A stretch of DNA of 64,000 nt from Streptomyces phaeofaciens (GTDB lineage: Bacteria > Actinomycetota > Actinomycetes > Streptomycetales > Streptomycetaceae). The notes under the pieces were generated by a model, which saw only the letters and a program-made list of their open reading frames with translations, was not told where the DNA came from and did not search any database. A program made the translations under genes and the position numbers. The stretch is from positions 310,001 to 374,000 of the forward strand of contig NZ_BMSA01000004.1 in the NCBI RefSeq assembly GCF_014648915.1. The letters are read 5' to 3'. Shown in pieces: positions 26,403 through 34,742 of this stretch (position 1 is its first letter; each line of letters opens with the position of its first letter).

Positions 26403-27728
26403 ATGCCCACCCCCACCCGCCTGCTGGCCGCGGCCGTCACCGCGGCCGCCTGCCTCGGAACCGCCGCCGCCCCCGCCGGAGCGGCTTCCCCGACGGACGC
26501 CGTGGTCTCGCGCGGCGTCACCATACCGACGTTCTACAACCCGCCCGACGCCCTCCCGGCGGCCGACGGCGCCCTGGTCCGCAGCGAACCGCTCCCCCTC
26601 GCGCTGAGCCTGCCCGGCATCGACGGCCCGCTCCCCGGCCGGGCGACCCGCCTGATGTACAAGTCCACGGACTCCACCGGCCGGCCCGTGGCCGTCACCG
26701 GCGCCTACCTCGAACCCACGGCCGCCTGGAAGGGCGCCGGCGCACGGCCGCTGATCGCGGTGGCGCCGGGCACCATGGGCCAGGGCGACCAGTGCGCCGC
26801 CTCCCTCGGCCTCGAACACCCGCTCCTCGTCAACGGCCAGACCCTGTCCGTCGGTTACGAGGACCTGGCGATCTACCGCATGCTCGCCCGGGGCATCGCC
26901 GTCGTCGTCACCGACTACGCCGGACTGGGCGCGACGGACCGGCTGCACACCTACGTCAACCGGGTCGACGAGGCGCACGCCGTGCTCGACGCCGTACGCG
27001 CCGCCCGCTCCCTGGACGGTACGTCGCTCACGGCCGCCTCCCGGGTGGCGCTGTTCGGCTACAGCCAGGGCGGCGGGGCGACGGCCGCCGCCGCGGAGCT
27101 CCAGCCCTCCTACGCCCCCGACGTCCCCCTCGCCGGGACCTACGCCGGGGCACCGCCCGCCGATCTGGCCGCCGTCACCCGGGCCATCGACGGCAGCGAC
27201 CTGGCCGGGGCGCTGGGCTGGTCGGTCAACGGCTTCCTCCAGTCCGACCCCGCGCTGGAACCGATCGCCGACGCGCACCTCAACGCGACCGGGCGCGCGG
27301 CGCTGAAGGACCTGTCCACGATGTGCGTGGGCGACGCCCTGCTCGCCTACAACTCGGCGCGCAGCACGTCCTGGACCAAGGACGGGCGGTCCCTCAACGA
27401 CGTCATCGCCTCGGAGCCGGCCCTGAAGGCGTTCCTGGAGGACCAGCGCATCGGCACGATCGCACCCGCGTCGCCGGTCCGGCTGGCCACCGGCACCGCC
27501 GACGACCTCGTGCCCCACGCCCAGGCGCGGGCGCTCGCCGTCGCCTGGTGCGCCAAGGGCGCGGACGTCACCTACAAACCGGTGATCCTGCCGAGTCTCG
27601 GCCGGGCGCTGATCAACCACTTCATGCCGCTGCTCACCGACCAGGGCGACGCGATCTCCTGGCTGGCCGACCGGCTGAACGGCAGGCCCGCGGGCTCCAC
27701 CTGCGCGACCCTTCCCCTGCGGCCCTGA
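26403..27728 (+). CDS. Secreted triacylglycerol lipase (secretory lipase / LIP family)
   Basis: A protein of 441 aa with a Sec signal peptide (LLAAAVTAAACLGTAAAPAG). The alpha/beta-hydrolase core includes an oxyanion segment near VAPGTMGQG and the nucleophile Ser221 in GYSQGG; the Asp and His are likely in GTADDLVP and NHFM. It matches the actinobacterial 'secretory lipase' family best known from Candida LIP and mycobacterial homologues, which release fatty acids. GGAGGT precedes ATG 26403 at 7 bp. A 15-bp terminator follows directly. Confidence 0.88.
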   Translation: MPTPTRLLAAAVTAAACLGTAAAPAGAASPTDAVVSRGVTIPTFYNPPDALPAADGALVRSEPLPLALSLPGIDGPLPGRATRLMYKSTDSTGRPVAVTGAYLEPTAAWKGAGARPLIAVAPGTMGQGDQCAASLGLEHPLLVNGQTLSVGYEDLAIYRMLARGIAVVVTDYAGLGATDRLHTYVNRVDEAHAVLDAVRAARSLDGTSLTAASRVALFGYSQGGGATAAAAELQPSYAPDVPLAGTYAGAPPADLAAVTRAIDGSDLAGALGWSVNGFLQSDPALEPIADAHLNATGRAALKDLSTMCVGDALLAYNSARSTSWTKDGRSLNDVIASEPALKAFLEDQRIGTIAPASPVRLATGTADDLVPHAQARALAVAWCAKGADVTYKPVILPSLGRALINHFMPLLTDQGDAISWLADRLNGRPAGSTCATLPLRP

Positions 27729-27733
27729 CGGCG

Positions 27734-27768
27734 CGGCGCGGTGGAGGCGGGCGGCCTCCACCGCGCCG
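27734..27768. terminator. Hairpin terminator after the secreted lipase
   Basis: A perfect 15-bp stem pairs 27734-27748 with 27754-27768 around a 5-nt loop (GGGCG). It starts 6 bp after the lipase stop and ends 17 bp before the MOSC start. Confidence 0.8.
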
Positions 27769-27785
27769 GGCCTACGGTGGACACC

Positions 27786-28331
27786 ATGACCGAGGTGGAA
27801 GTGGTGCAGTTGCTGGTGTCCGCGTCGCACCGGTTCGCCGGGCGGCCCGCGGACGGCCCGTCGGCGGGTCCGGACGACGAGCCGGTGCGAGAGGTGCGGG
27901 TGCGGGCCGGCCTCGGGCTGGTCGGGGACCGCTACTTCGGCCGCCCCGCGCACCGCGACGCCGCCGTGACCCTGATGTCCGAGGAGAACCTGCCCCGGGA
28001 CATCAACGCCTCGGCCGGACTGCGGGAGACCCGCCGGAACATCCTGCTGCGGGGCGTCGACGTCGACTCCCTGGTCGGCTCGACGATCGTGCTGGACACC
28101 GGAGCCGGTCCGGTCGCGTTCGCCGTGAACCGTCCGGCGCGGCCCTGCGCCTGGATGGACGTCACCGTCGGACCGGGGGCGCAGCGCGCCCTGCGCGCGA
28201 AGGGCGGCGTGCGGTGCACCCCGCTGTCGGACGGAGTCCTCTCGGTCGGCCGGGCGACGTTCGCCGTGGTCGAGGCGCCGCCGGTCCCGGCGCGGGAGAC
28301 CTCGCGGGACACGCGGGACGTCACAGCCTGA
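27786..28331 (+). CDS. MOSC-domain protein
   Basis: A protein of 181 aa covering the MOSC (molybdenum cofactor sulfurase C-terminal) domain. Conserved pieces are GLGLVGDRYFGR, MSEENLPRDI, the RRNILLRGV motif and the sulfur-carrying Cys in ARPCAWMD near residue 121. MOSC proteins handle sulfur or molybdenum cofactor or amidoxime reduction. ATG 27786 is the best start. It is read independently of the lipase and overlaps the convergent ATPase gene by 11 bp. Partner unknown. Confidence 0.85.
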   Translation: MTEVEVVQLLVSASHRFAGRPADGPSAGPDDEPVREVRVRAGLGLVGDRYFGRPAHRDAAVTLMSEENLPRDINASAGLRETRRNILLRGVDVDSLVGSTIVLDTGAGPVAFAVNRPARPCAWMDVTVGPGAQRALRAKGGVRCTPLSDGVLSVGRATFAVVEAPPVPARETSRDTRDVTA

Positions 28332-28764
28332 GGCGGGCGACGACCCGTTTGCCGACCGCTTCCCGCATCGCGTCGAACTCGTCCGCCACGGCCTTGACGA
28401 TCTCCAGGCCGTGCCGGCCCACGCGCGCCGGATCCGGATCACAGGGCCGCGGCAGGGCCGGGTCGCTGTCCCACACCACGATCTCCACGGCCGGGCCGGC
28501 GACGCGCAGCCGGAGCAGGACCGGGCCGGGGGCGTGCCGCAGGGCGTTGGTCACCAGTTCGCTCACCACGAGCCGCGCGAGGTCCACGATCCGGGCCGGC
28601 ACGGACCGTCCGTCCCGGCGCCGGACCCCGGTGAGGAAGTCCCCGGTGAGACCCCGCGCCCGGGCGATGCAGCCGTCCTCGCCGTCCAGGGCCACCGTCG
28701 CCTCGACCAAGGCGCCGGCGGGCGGTGCCTGCTGCCTTCGGGCCGTCCGCGCTTCCCCGTTCAT
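28321..28764 (-). CDS. Anti-sigma-like ATP-binding protein (HATPase_c_2)
   Basis: A protein of 147 aa with the GHKL kinase fold of RsbW/SpoIIAB-type anti-sigma factors. Motifs are the N-box SELVTNALRHA (~68-78), the D-box VWDSDPALP and the G-box VGRHGLEIVKAVAD. Streptomyces encode many such proteins; the partner is usually a sigma or antagonist elsewhere. The start has GGGGAAG upstream but lies within a 23-bp tandem duplication that also makes an 8-codon leader frame. It overlaps the MOSC gene end. Confidence 0.85.
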   Translation of the reverse strand: MNGEARTARRQQAPPAGALVEATVALDGEDGCIARARGLTGDFLTGVRRRDGRSVPARIVDLARLVVSELVTNALRHAPGPVLLRLRVAGPAVEIVVWDSDPALPRPCDPDPARVGRHGLEIVKAVADEFDAMREAVGKRVVARLRL

Positions 28765-28787
28765 GGCGTCCGCACTTCCCCGTTCAT
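28761..28787 (-). other. 8-codon upstream reading frame from a 23-bp start duplication
   Basis: The region containing ATGAACGGGGAAG is duplicated 23 bp apart (starts at 28787 and 28764). The upper copy reads MNGEVRTP and its TGA overlaps the ATG of the ATPase gene. The GGGGAAG in the first copy gives the real gene its ribosome site. The leader could couple or damp translation; equally it could be chance. Confidence 0.4.
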
Positions 28788-28806
28788 AAGGGCGCGACTA
28801 CCCGCG

Positions 28807-28882
28807 AACCGGACCCTTACGCCCGGACTCCTACGTCCCGGAACCCCTACGTCCCGGACTCCCGCGCCCCGGACCCCTGCGC
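28807..28882. repeat. 15-16-bp imperfect tandem repeats across a gene end
   Basis: About five units of the type cccggactcctacgt lie at 28807-28821 (partial), 28822-28836, 28837-28852, 28853-28867 and 28868-28882. The array spans the stop codon (28847) of the membrane protein, so its C-terminal residues (GAQGSGARESGT) come from the repeat. It could have grown by slippage. Confidence 0.7.
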
Positions 28883-29398
28883 CCCTGCCGTCCCTGACGT
28901 CCCGCCCACGGGTGCCTCGCTCGGACCGCTGTCCCGGGCCTGCGCCGACGGCCGGCGGGCCCGCACGTACCGGGCCGCGGCCGCCAGCCCGGCGGCCACG
29001 ACGGCGAAGCCGACGGTGAGCAGGTTCCACCACGCGTAGGTACCGCTGCTCGGGTAGGTCGTGCCGTCGTCGCGTACGCAGTCGAAGCGCGGCGGCACAT
29101 AGGAGGCACGGTGGCCGACCAGGTGCTCGACGGTGTCGCGCGGGAAGCCGTCCCGGCAGGCGTGGGCGGGCGAGGAGTCCGCGCCGGACCGGGTGTCGTG
29201 CACGTTGTACGCCACGGCTCCGGCCGCCATCAGGTAGAGGCCGAGCGCTCCCGCGGCGGTCATCGCCGCGAACCAGCGCAACTGCCGTGCCCTGCCCGGG
29301 CGCCGGCCGGGCAGGGCGAGGGAGACCAGCTTGACGACGATCGCGACGCACCACACGGGAGTCGCGAGCAGCGTCACCATGGCCAGGAGGACCAACAC
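28847..29398 (-). CDS. Hypothetical membrane protein with two Cys loop
   Basis: A protein of 183 aa from GTG 29398, preceded by AGAAGGCGAG. Membrane helices are LVLLAMVTLLATPVWCVAIV (N-terminal), AAMTAAGALGLYLMAAGA and LLTVGFAVVAAGLAAAARYV, the last followed by a repeat-derived polar tail. The external loop between helices 2 and 3 holds HACRDGF and FDCVRDDG, two Cys that may bridge. Similar 'exported' loops occur in uncharacterised actinobacterial proteins. It is transcribed toward the ATPase gene. Confidence 0.6.
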   Translation of the reverse strand: MLVLLAMVTLLATPVWCVAIVVKLVSLALPGRRPGRARQLRWFAAMTAAGALGLYLMAAGAVAYNVHDTRSGADSSPAHACRDGFPRDTVEHLVGHRASYVPPRFDCVRDDGTTYPSSGTYAWWNLLTVGFAVVAAGLAAAARYVRARRPSAQARDSGPSEAPVGGTSGTAGAQGSGARESGT

Positions 29399-29524
29399 GG
29401 CTGGGGCTCGCCTTCTGTCGTGGACCGGACGGCACTCGCCGATCCTGGACGCAGGAACGCGCCCCAGCCGTGACGGAGGCCACACCAGGCGTCACAGGCA
29501 CGTCACAGTGACGCGCCCTGCCCC

Positions 29525-30361
29525 TCAGCCGATGTGGTAGCTGTCGCCGTAGACCTTCCAGTCCAGCGGCGGGTTGAGGTCGAGGTTGCCGTTGCGCAGG
29601 AAGACGCGCTGGGCGGTGTCGACGCGGCTGGTGTCGCTGTGGGCCTCCTCCTGTTGCATCGCCCAGACCCTCGCGTCCAGGAAGGCGTTCAGGTACGTCG
29701 TCTCGTTGCCTCCCTGGGCCGGCGGCTTCGCCCTGTTCAGCGCGCGCTTGCGGATGTTGCGGAAGCTGGTGGGGTCGGAGCCGTCGCCGTGCATGACGAT
29801 GGCGTCGTAGTAGATGAACTGGCCCAGGGTGCGCAGTCCGTCGGTCGTGCCCTGGCGGACGGCCGGGTTGAAGTAGACGCGGTCGCGCTCGTCGTTCTGC
29901 GCCTGCTGGAACGCGGTGTCCTGGGCGGCCCGGCGCCAGTCCCGGGGGTAGTTGGGGTCGAGTCCGGCGTGGGAGTCGGTGCCGTCGACCGCGCGCAGGG
30001 CGGGCAGGTACTTGGCGAGGACGTTCCCGGGCTTGCGGTCGGCGTAGAGCTGGACGAGGTCGAGCATGTCGCCGGTGCCGGAGCAGAAGCCGATGATGCC
30101 GGCGGTGTAGCCGCGGCCGTCTCCGATGTCCTCGATGTACTGGTACTGGGCCTTCCAGTCGAGCGAGGAGTTCTCCGCGCTCGACACCAGCTTCATGGCG
30201 ATCTCCTTCTTCGCCGGGTCGTCGAGCCCCCGGGCGGCGGCGGTGCCGGCCGTCGCGGGGGAGGAACCGAGGAGAGGGACGGCCGCCAGGGCACCGGCGA
30301 CGGTGAGGAAGGTACGGCGGGAGGCGGGGGCGGGGCCGTCCGCCGCCCGGAATATGTGCAC
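29525..30361 (-). CDS. csnA: Tat-secreted GH46 chitosanase
   Basis: A protein of 278 aa starting at GTG 30361 (or the adjacent GTG 30364), with GGAG just upstream. The Tat signal is SRRTFLTVAGALAAVPLLG. The mature part matches GH46: an early catalytic Glu in SSAENSSLDW, then YIEDIGDGRGYTAGIIGFCSGTGD, whose Asp is the second catalytic residue, and the C-terminal GNLDLNPPLDWKVYGDSY. It cleaves chitosan between glucosamine units, outside the cell. The leader is long (about 150 bp) with 16-bp repeats and a palindrome at 30516-30528. Confidence 0.93.
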   Translation of the reverse strand: MHIFRAADGPAPASRRTFLTVAGALAAVPLLGSSPATAGTAAARGLDDPAKKEIAMKLVSSAENSSLDWKAQYQYIEDIGDGRGYTAGIIGFCSGTGDMLDLVQLYADRKPGNVLAKYLPALRAVDGTDSHAGLDPNYPRDWRRAAQDTAFQQAQNDERDRVYFNPAVRQGTTDGLRTLGQFIYYDAIVMHGDGSDPTSFRNIRKRALNRAKPPAQGGNETTYLNAFLDARVWAMQQEEAHSDTSRVDTAQRVFLRNGNLDLNPPLDWKVYGDSYHIG

Positions 30362-30402
30362 CACAGTGGCTCCAGGTGAGGAGTGGGGGGTGGGGTGTCT
30401 CT

Positions 30403-30464
30403 GTGCTGCGGAACTGTTGTGCTGCGGATCTGTTGTGTCGCTGAACCGTTGTGCCGCGGACCGT
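30403..30464. repeat. Four 16-bp direct repeats in the chitosanase leader
   Basis: Copies gtgctgcggaactgtt (30403-30418), gtgctgcggatctgtt (30419-30434), gtgtcgctgaaccgtt (30435-30450) and a partial gtgccgcggaccgt (30451-30464). They lie between the palindrome at 30516 and the start at 30361, so they are probably in the untranslated leader. Confidence 0.8.
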
Positions 30465-30515
30465 GCGGCGAGCCGGCGCTGGGCGCCGTCGCCGCGGATC
30501 CGCACCGCAACTGAC

Positions 30516-30528
30516 AGGAAAGTTTCCT
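30516..30528. promoter_or_regulatory. CsnR-like palindromic operator
   Basis: AGGAAAGTTTCCT is a 13-bp palindrome with 6-bp arms around a central G. From memory, the ROK regulator CsnR of Streptomyces represses chitosanase genes by binding a GGAAAGTTTCC-type palindrome at the promoter, which this matches. Distance to the gene start is 155 bp. Confidence 0.6.
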
Positions 30529-30616
30529 ATCAAGTACGGAGCGCAGAAGTCACCCCATCGGAGCCAGGTTCGTACGATCGAACGAACGTGCCGCGCCTTC
30601 GCCGGGCCGGGTGCCG

Positions 30617-30889
30617 TCAGGGCGTGCCCGGCGTGTCCCCCCGCCAGTCGAAGCGGCGGCCGTCGACGCCGCGCCGTACGTACAGGGCGCGCCCGCCGGG
30701 GCCGTAGCGGCCTATCTCCGTGGTCAGCGCCACCTCGCGCAGGTCGTGCTCGCCGCGGTCGGTGACGTCCAGGAGCAGACCGTCGAGCGGGCCGCCCACC
30801 AGTTCGGCGTACGCGCGGTCCGGGCGGGGTCCCGCGTCGTCGTGATCGGCGCCGTAGACCCGGCCCCGCAAGAACTCAGCCTCGTCCAT
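30617..30889 (-). CDS. Small hypothetical protein
   Basis: A soluble protein of 90 aa from ATG 30889 (MDEAEFLRGRVYGAD). The region VGGPLDGLLLDVTD, then REVALTTEIGRYG and RRFDWRGDTPG are typical of small streptomycete proteins of unknown role. The frame opens to 31012, but that extra 41-residue N-terminus is Arg/Ala-rich and has no better ribosome site. Whether it is exported cannot be decided by sequence; no signal peptide is visible. Confidence 0.5.
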   Translation of the reverse strand: MDEAEFLRGRVYGADHDDAGPRPDRAYAELVGGPLDGLLLDVTDRGEHDLREVALTTEIGRYGPGGRALYVRRGVDGRRFDWRGDTPGTP

Positions 30890-31045
30890 GACCAGCAGCT
30901 TCGCATCCGCCACTGACAACGGCGCCCGGCGGCGGGCGGAGGCGGCAGGGGGCGCACGGAGGCGTTTGCCGAATCGCGTCCGCCACAGCGGGTATTCCGT
31001 TCCTACGCGCACATCACCGCGTACGGGGTGGGGGGGCCGACCCGG

Positions 31046-31753
31046 ATGGCAGGCAGACGGAGGCGGGCGCGAGCGCTAGAGGGCGAGTCGGCGCGGGCAC
31101 GGCGGAAGCGGACGGTGAGCGAGTTACGGGCGGCGGGGCGTGCCGGGCCGGGGCTGTCCGAGGTGCTGCCCCAGCTCGCCGTGCTGGTGGTGGCCGGCTG
31201 CGGCGCGGTCGTGGGGCTCGCGTTCGTCGCCCGCGCCCACGGCGGCCTGGCGTGCGCCCTGCTCGTCGTCGCGTCGGCGGTCGTCGTCGCGGTGGCGCGT
31301 CGGCGGAACCGGCTGCCCGCCCGGCGGCGCGGCGGGCACTACACGCCCGAGGAGCTGGCGGAGCTGGACATGCCGGCGCTGGTGGTCGCCGTTGGCCGGA
31401 TGCTGCGCCGGGACGGCTGGCGGGTGCTCCCGCCGCCCCGGCACGACACCTTCCATCTCTTCGCCCGGGACGGCCGGGGGCGGCTGCTCGACGTGGCGTT
31501 CCGGCCGGTGGCCGAGCCGCTGCCGGACGAGGAGGCGGCCTGTTCCTGCCGCCGTCCACGGGTGCGGGCACGGGCCGGTCCCCCGCTGCGGCTGGTCGTC
31601 CACCGGGGCACGTTCACCCACCGCGACGAGGTGTGGGCCGCGCGCGAGGGCCACACGTTCCTCATCGACGGGCCCCGGCTGCGGCTCTGGGCGCGGGGCA
31701 CCTCGCTGGCGCAGCTGGTGACCGGCGCGGCCGCGGCGCCCCCGCGCACCTGA
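31046..31753 (+). CDS. Membrane protein with Mrr/restriction-endonuclease-like C-terminal domain
   Basis: A protein of 235 aa. A basic N-terminus is followed by two membrane helices (VLPQLAVLVVAGCGAVVGLA and ACALLVVASAVVVAVA, roughly 40-85), then a soluble domain with YTPEELAELDMPALVVAVGRM, LRRDGWRVLPPP and VVHRGTFTHRDEVW. The order resembles the membrane-tethered Mrr-like nuclease fold of actinobacteria, but the usual D-x-ExK core is not obvious, so it may be inactive. Its 3' end nearly abuts the convergent ABC operon (3 bp). Confidence 0.55.
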   Translation: MAGRRRRARALEGESARARRKRTVSELRAAGRAGPGLSEVLPQLAVLVVAGCGAVVGLAFVARAHGGLACALLVVASAVVVAVARRRNRLPARRRGGHYTPEELAELDMPALVVAVGRMLRRDGWRVLPPPRHDTFHLFARDGRGRLLDVAFRPVAEPLPDEEAACSCRRPRVRARAGPPLRLVVHRGTFTHRDEVWAAREGHTFLIDGPRLRLWARGTSLAQLVTGAAAAPPRT

Positions 31754-31756
31754 CCC

Positions 31757-32776
31757 TCAGGACGCTCGGCCGGCCTGCGGCACGGTCCGCAGGTAGGCGG
31801 CGAGACGGGCGATCGCCGACGGATTGCGGGGGCTCTCGACCAGGTCGACGTAGTCGAGGACGAAGATCCGGCGGTGCTTGACGGCGGACACGCCGCGCAG
31901 CGGGGCGTAGGAGAGGAGGAAGTCCTTCTTCCGCTCGGCGCTCACGTCCCCGTAGTCGCAGATCACGATGACGTCCGGGTCGCGCGCGACGACGGTCTCC
32001 CAGCCGACGGTCGTCCAGGAGTCCTGGACGTCGTGCAGGACGTTGGTGCCGCCGGCCTCGCTGATGATCTGCTCGGGGGCGGCGAAGCGGCCGGAGGTGA
32101 AGGGCTGGTCCTGGCCGCTGTCGTAGAGGAACACCCGGGGCCGGTCACCGGCGGCGGGGGCCTCGGCCCGCACCTCGCCGATCCGCTTCTTGAAGCCGGC
32201 GATCAGCGCCGCCGCGCGCTCCTCGACGCCGAAGAGCCTGCCGAGATTGGTGAGGTCGGTGTAGAGGGCGTCGAGGGGCGGCATGATGCCGCGCGAGGAG
32301 TCGGTGCGGCCGTTGCGGCAGGACTCGGTGAGGACGTACGAGGGGACGCCGAGCTTCTTCAGGGCGTCCGGGGTGAAGCCCCCGTCCTCGCGGAAGCCGT
32401 AGTTCCAGCCGGCGAAGACCAGGTCGGCGCGGGCGTCGAGGACGTTCTCCTTGGTGAGCTGGTCCTTCGACAGCCACGGCACCTCGTCGTAGCCGTCCTT
32501 CCAGGGCACGCCGCTCAGATCGCCCTTGTCGTCGGGCATGGCGAAGCCGGCCATGCGGTCCTCCAGGCCGAGCGCGAACATCAGCTCGGTGATGCCGACG
32601 TCGTTGGTGACGACGCGTTCGGGGACCTTGTCGTAGGTGACCTTCTTGCCGCAGTTGGTGAGGGTGACGGACTTCGCGTCGGCGGTCGGGGACGTTTCGA
32701 CGGTGGCGCCGCACCCGGTGGCCGTGAGGGCGAGGGCGAGGACGGCGGCCGGAACGAGGGAACGCGGGACGGGCAC
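31757..32776 (-). CDS. ABC transporter substrate-binding lipoprotein (BtuF-like)
   Basis: A protein of 339 aa. A lipoprotein signal ends in LTATGCG (lipidated Cys22). The mature part is the periplasmic-binding-protein-2 fold for iron complexes or cobalamin: VPERVVTNDVGITELMFALG, then DLVFAGWNYGF, APEQIISEAGGTNVL and VVARDPDVIVI. It would capture the ligand and pass it to the permease at 33569-34630. It is the last gene of a three-gene operon behind a cobalamin riboswitch, so a corrinoid is the likely ligand. Confidence 0.85.
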   Translation of the reverse strand: MPVPRSLVPAAVLALALTATGCGATVETSPTADAKSVTLTNCGKKVTYDKVPERVVTNDVGITELMFALGLEDRMAGFAMPDDKGDLSGVPWKDGYDEVPWLSKDQLTKENVLDARADLVFAGWNYGFREDGGFTPDALKKLGVPSYVLTESCRNGRTDSSRGIMPPLDALYTDLTNLGRLFGVEERAAALIAGFKKRIGEVRAEAPAAGDRPRVFLYDSGQDQPFTSGRFAAPEQIISEAGGTNVLHDVQDSWTTVGWETVVARDPDVIVICDYGDVSAERKKDFLLSYAPLRGVSAVKHRRIFVLDYVDLVESPRNPSAIARLAAYLRTVPQAGRAS

Positions 32777-32785
32777 GGAGGATCC

Positions 32786-33544
32786 TTACGGGAGCAGGTC
32801 GAACAGGAGCTGGACGGTCCCGGTGACGGGGTGGCGTACGGGATGGCCGTGGACGCCGAACACCTCGGCGAGCAGGGCCGGTCGCAGCACCTCGTGCGGG
32901 GTGCCGGTGGCGACGATCCGGCCGTCGGCGATCACGTACAGCAGATCGCAGTGGGCGGCGGCGAGGTTGAGGTCGTGCAGGGCGGCGAGCGCGGTCGTGC
33001 CGCTGCGGCGGACCAGGGAGAGGATCTCCAACTGGTGGGCGATGTCCAGGTGGTTGGTGGGCTCGTCGAGGACGAGGACACGCGGCTGCTGGGCCAGTGC
33101 GCGGGCGATGAGCACCCGTTGCCGCTCCCCGCCGGACAGGGCGAGGAAGCCGCGGCCGGCGAGGTGGGCGACGCCGGTGCTGTCCATGGCCCGGGCGCAG
33201 ATCTCGGCGTCGGACCGGGCGGTGCGGTCGCGGTGGGGCAGCCGGCCCATGGCGACGACCTCGGCGACGGTGAAGTCGAACTCGGCCGAGGACTCCTGCG
33301 GGAGGGCCGCGAGGACGCGTGCGGCGGCCCGGGGCGGCAGGGCGTGCAGATCGTCGCCGTCGGCCCGGATCGTGCCCGCGGCGGGGCGCAGGGCGCGGTA
33401 GACGCACCGCAGCAGGGTGGACTTGCCGCTGCCGTTGGGGCCGACGAGTCCGACGAACCGTCCGTCGGGCACGCTCAGCCGGATGTCGTCGACGATCCGG
33501 GCGCCGGCCGCTTCGACCGTCACGGCGTCGAGGTCAAGACGCAT
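32786..33544 (-). CDS. ABC transporter ATP-binding protein (BtuD-like)
   Basis: A protein of 252 aa. Walker A GPNGSGKST (35-43), Q-loop LPQESSAEFDF, signature LSGGERQRVLIA, Walker B VLVLDEPTNHLD and H-loop LAALHDLNLA. This set is typical of the iron-siderophore/cobalamin class. It powers the permease encoded 24 bp upstream on the same strand. The substrate-binding gene follows 9 bp later. The riboswitch at 34743-34866 controls the whole unit. Confidence 0.92.
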   Translation of the reverse strand: MRLDLDAVTVEAAGARIVDDIRLSVPDGRFVGLVGPNGSGKSTLLRCVYRALRPAAGTIRADGDDLHALPPRAAARVLAALPQESSAEFDFTVAEVVAMGRLPHRDRTARSDAEICARAMDSTGVAHLAGRGFLALSGGERQRVLIARALAQQPRVLVLDEPTNHLDIAHQLEILSLVRRSGTTALAALHDLNLAAAHCDLLYVIADGRIVATGTPHEVLRPALLAEVFGVHGHPVRHPVTGTVQLLFDLLP

Positions 33545-33568
33545 GGTGTCCTCCGGGACGGGTCATGG

Positions 33569-34630
33569 TCAGCGGCCTCCGAGCGGCCGGTCGCCGCGCC
33601 GCATGAGCAGCAGGAAGGCCGGGACGCCGACGACGGCGGTGATCACTCCGACGGGCAGCTCGGCCGGGGCGAGCAGCAGCCGGGAGAGCAGGTCGGCCCA
33701 GACGAGCAGGACGGCTCCGGCGAGCGGGGCCAGCACCAGTACCCGGCGGTGGTCGGCACCGGCCACCATGCGCACCAGGTGGGGCACCATCAGCCCGACG
33801 AACCCGATGGCTCCGCTGACCGCGACGACGGTGCCCGTCACGGCGGCGGTGACGAGGAACAGCTCCCGGCGCAGCACGTCCGGCCGGACGCCGAGGGCGG
33901 CGGCGGTCTCGTCGCCCATGGCGAGGGCGTTGAGCGCCTCGGCGCGCCGGCGCAGCCAGGCCCAGCCGAGGGCGACGGTGACGGCGGCGATCGGCACCTG
34001 GGCCCAGGTGGCCCCGCCGAGGCTGCCCAGCAGCCACATCATCGCGGAGCGGGCGGCCTCGCCCCGGGCCGCGCCGAACACCATCACGGTGGTCACGGCC
34101 TCGAAGCCGTACGCCAGGGCCGTGCCCGTCAGGATCAGCCGCAGCGGGGTGAGGCCCTGCGGGGTGCGGGCGGCCGCGTAGACCAGGGCCATGGCGGCGA
34201 GGGCCGAACCGAACGCGGACACCGACAGGGCCCACACGCCGAGGCCGGCGAACGCGCCGAGCAGGATGACGGCGTTGGCGCCGACCGCCGCGCCCGAGGA
34301 GATGCCGAGGACGAACGGGTCGGCCAGCGCGTTGCGGACCATGGCCTGCACGGCCACTCCGACCGAGGCGAGCCCCGCGCCGACCACGGCGCCGAGCACG
34401 ACGCGCGGCAGCCGGATCTCCCAGACAATGGTGTAGGCGGCGCCGTCCGCGGCGGACACGGTGCCGCCGGTGAGTCCGGCCCACAGGAAGCGGAGGACGT
34501 CGGCCGCCGCGACGCCCGCGGCCCCGAGGGCCACGCCGCAGAGCAGGGAGCCGAGCAGGAGGAGGCCGAGGCCTGCGGCGACGGGGGCAAGGGGGGTACG
34601 GCTGGGGTTCGCCGTGGTGGGTCGGCGCAC
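33569..34630 (-). CDS. ABC transporter permease (FecCD/BtuC family)
   Basis: A protein of 353 aa from GTG 34630, preceded by GAAGGACC; the frame opens at 34723 but that part is in the riboswitch leader. About ten membrane helices are seen. Family motifs are RLPRVVLGAVVGAGLASVGVA, VRNALADPFVLGISSGAAVG, GFVGLMVPHLVR and DLLSRLLLAPAELPVGVITAVVGVPAFL, which are the coupling and pore regions of FecCD-type importers. First gene of the operon; corrinoid uptake is inferred from the riboswitch. Confidence 0.9.
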   Translation of the reverse strand: MRRPTTANPSRTPLAPVAAGLGLLLLGSLLCGVALGAAGVAAADVLRFLWAGLTGGTVSAADGAAYTIVWEIRLPRVVLGAVVGAGLASVGVAVQAMVRNALADPFVLGISSGAAVGANAVILLGAFAGLGVWALSVSAFGSALAAMALVYAAARTPQGLTPLRLILTGTALAYGFEAVTTVMVFGAARGEAARSAMMWLLGSLGGATWAQVPIAAVTVALGWAWLRRRAEALNALAMGDETAAALGVRPDVLRRELFLVTAAVTGTVVAVSGAIGFVGLMVPHLVRMVAGADHRRVLVLAPLAGAVLLVWADLLSRLLLAPAELPVGVITAVVGVPAFLLLMRRGDRPLGGR

Positions 34631-34742
34631 GGGCGGGGCGGTCCTTCGGCTGGGGCCGCCACAGATGCACGGAGACGGCCCGGACGGCCCGCCGGCCGTG
34701 CGGTCCCCCTTCTCGCAGTCCACGGCGAGCGGTCAACGGGTC

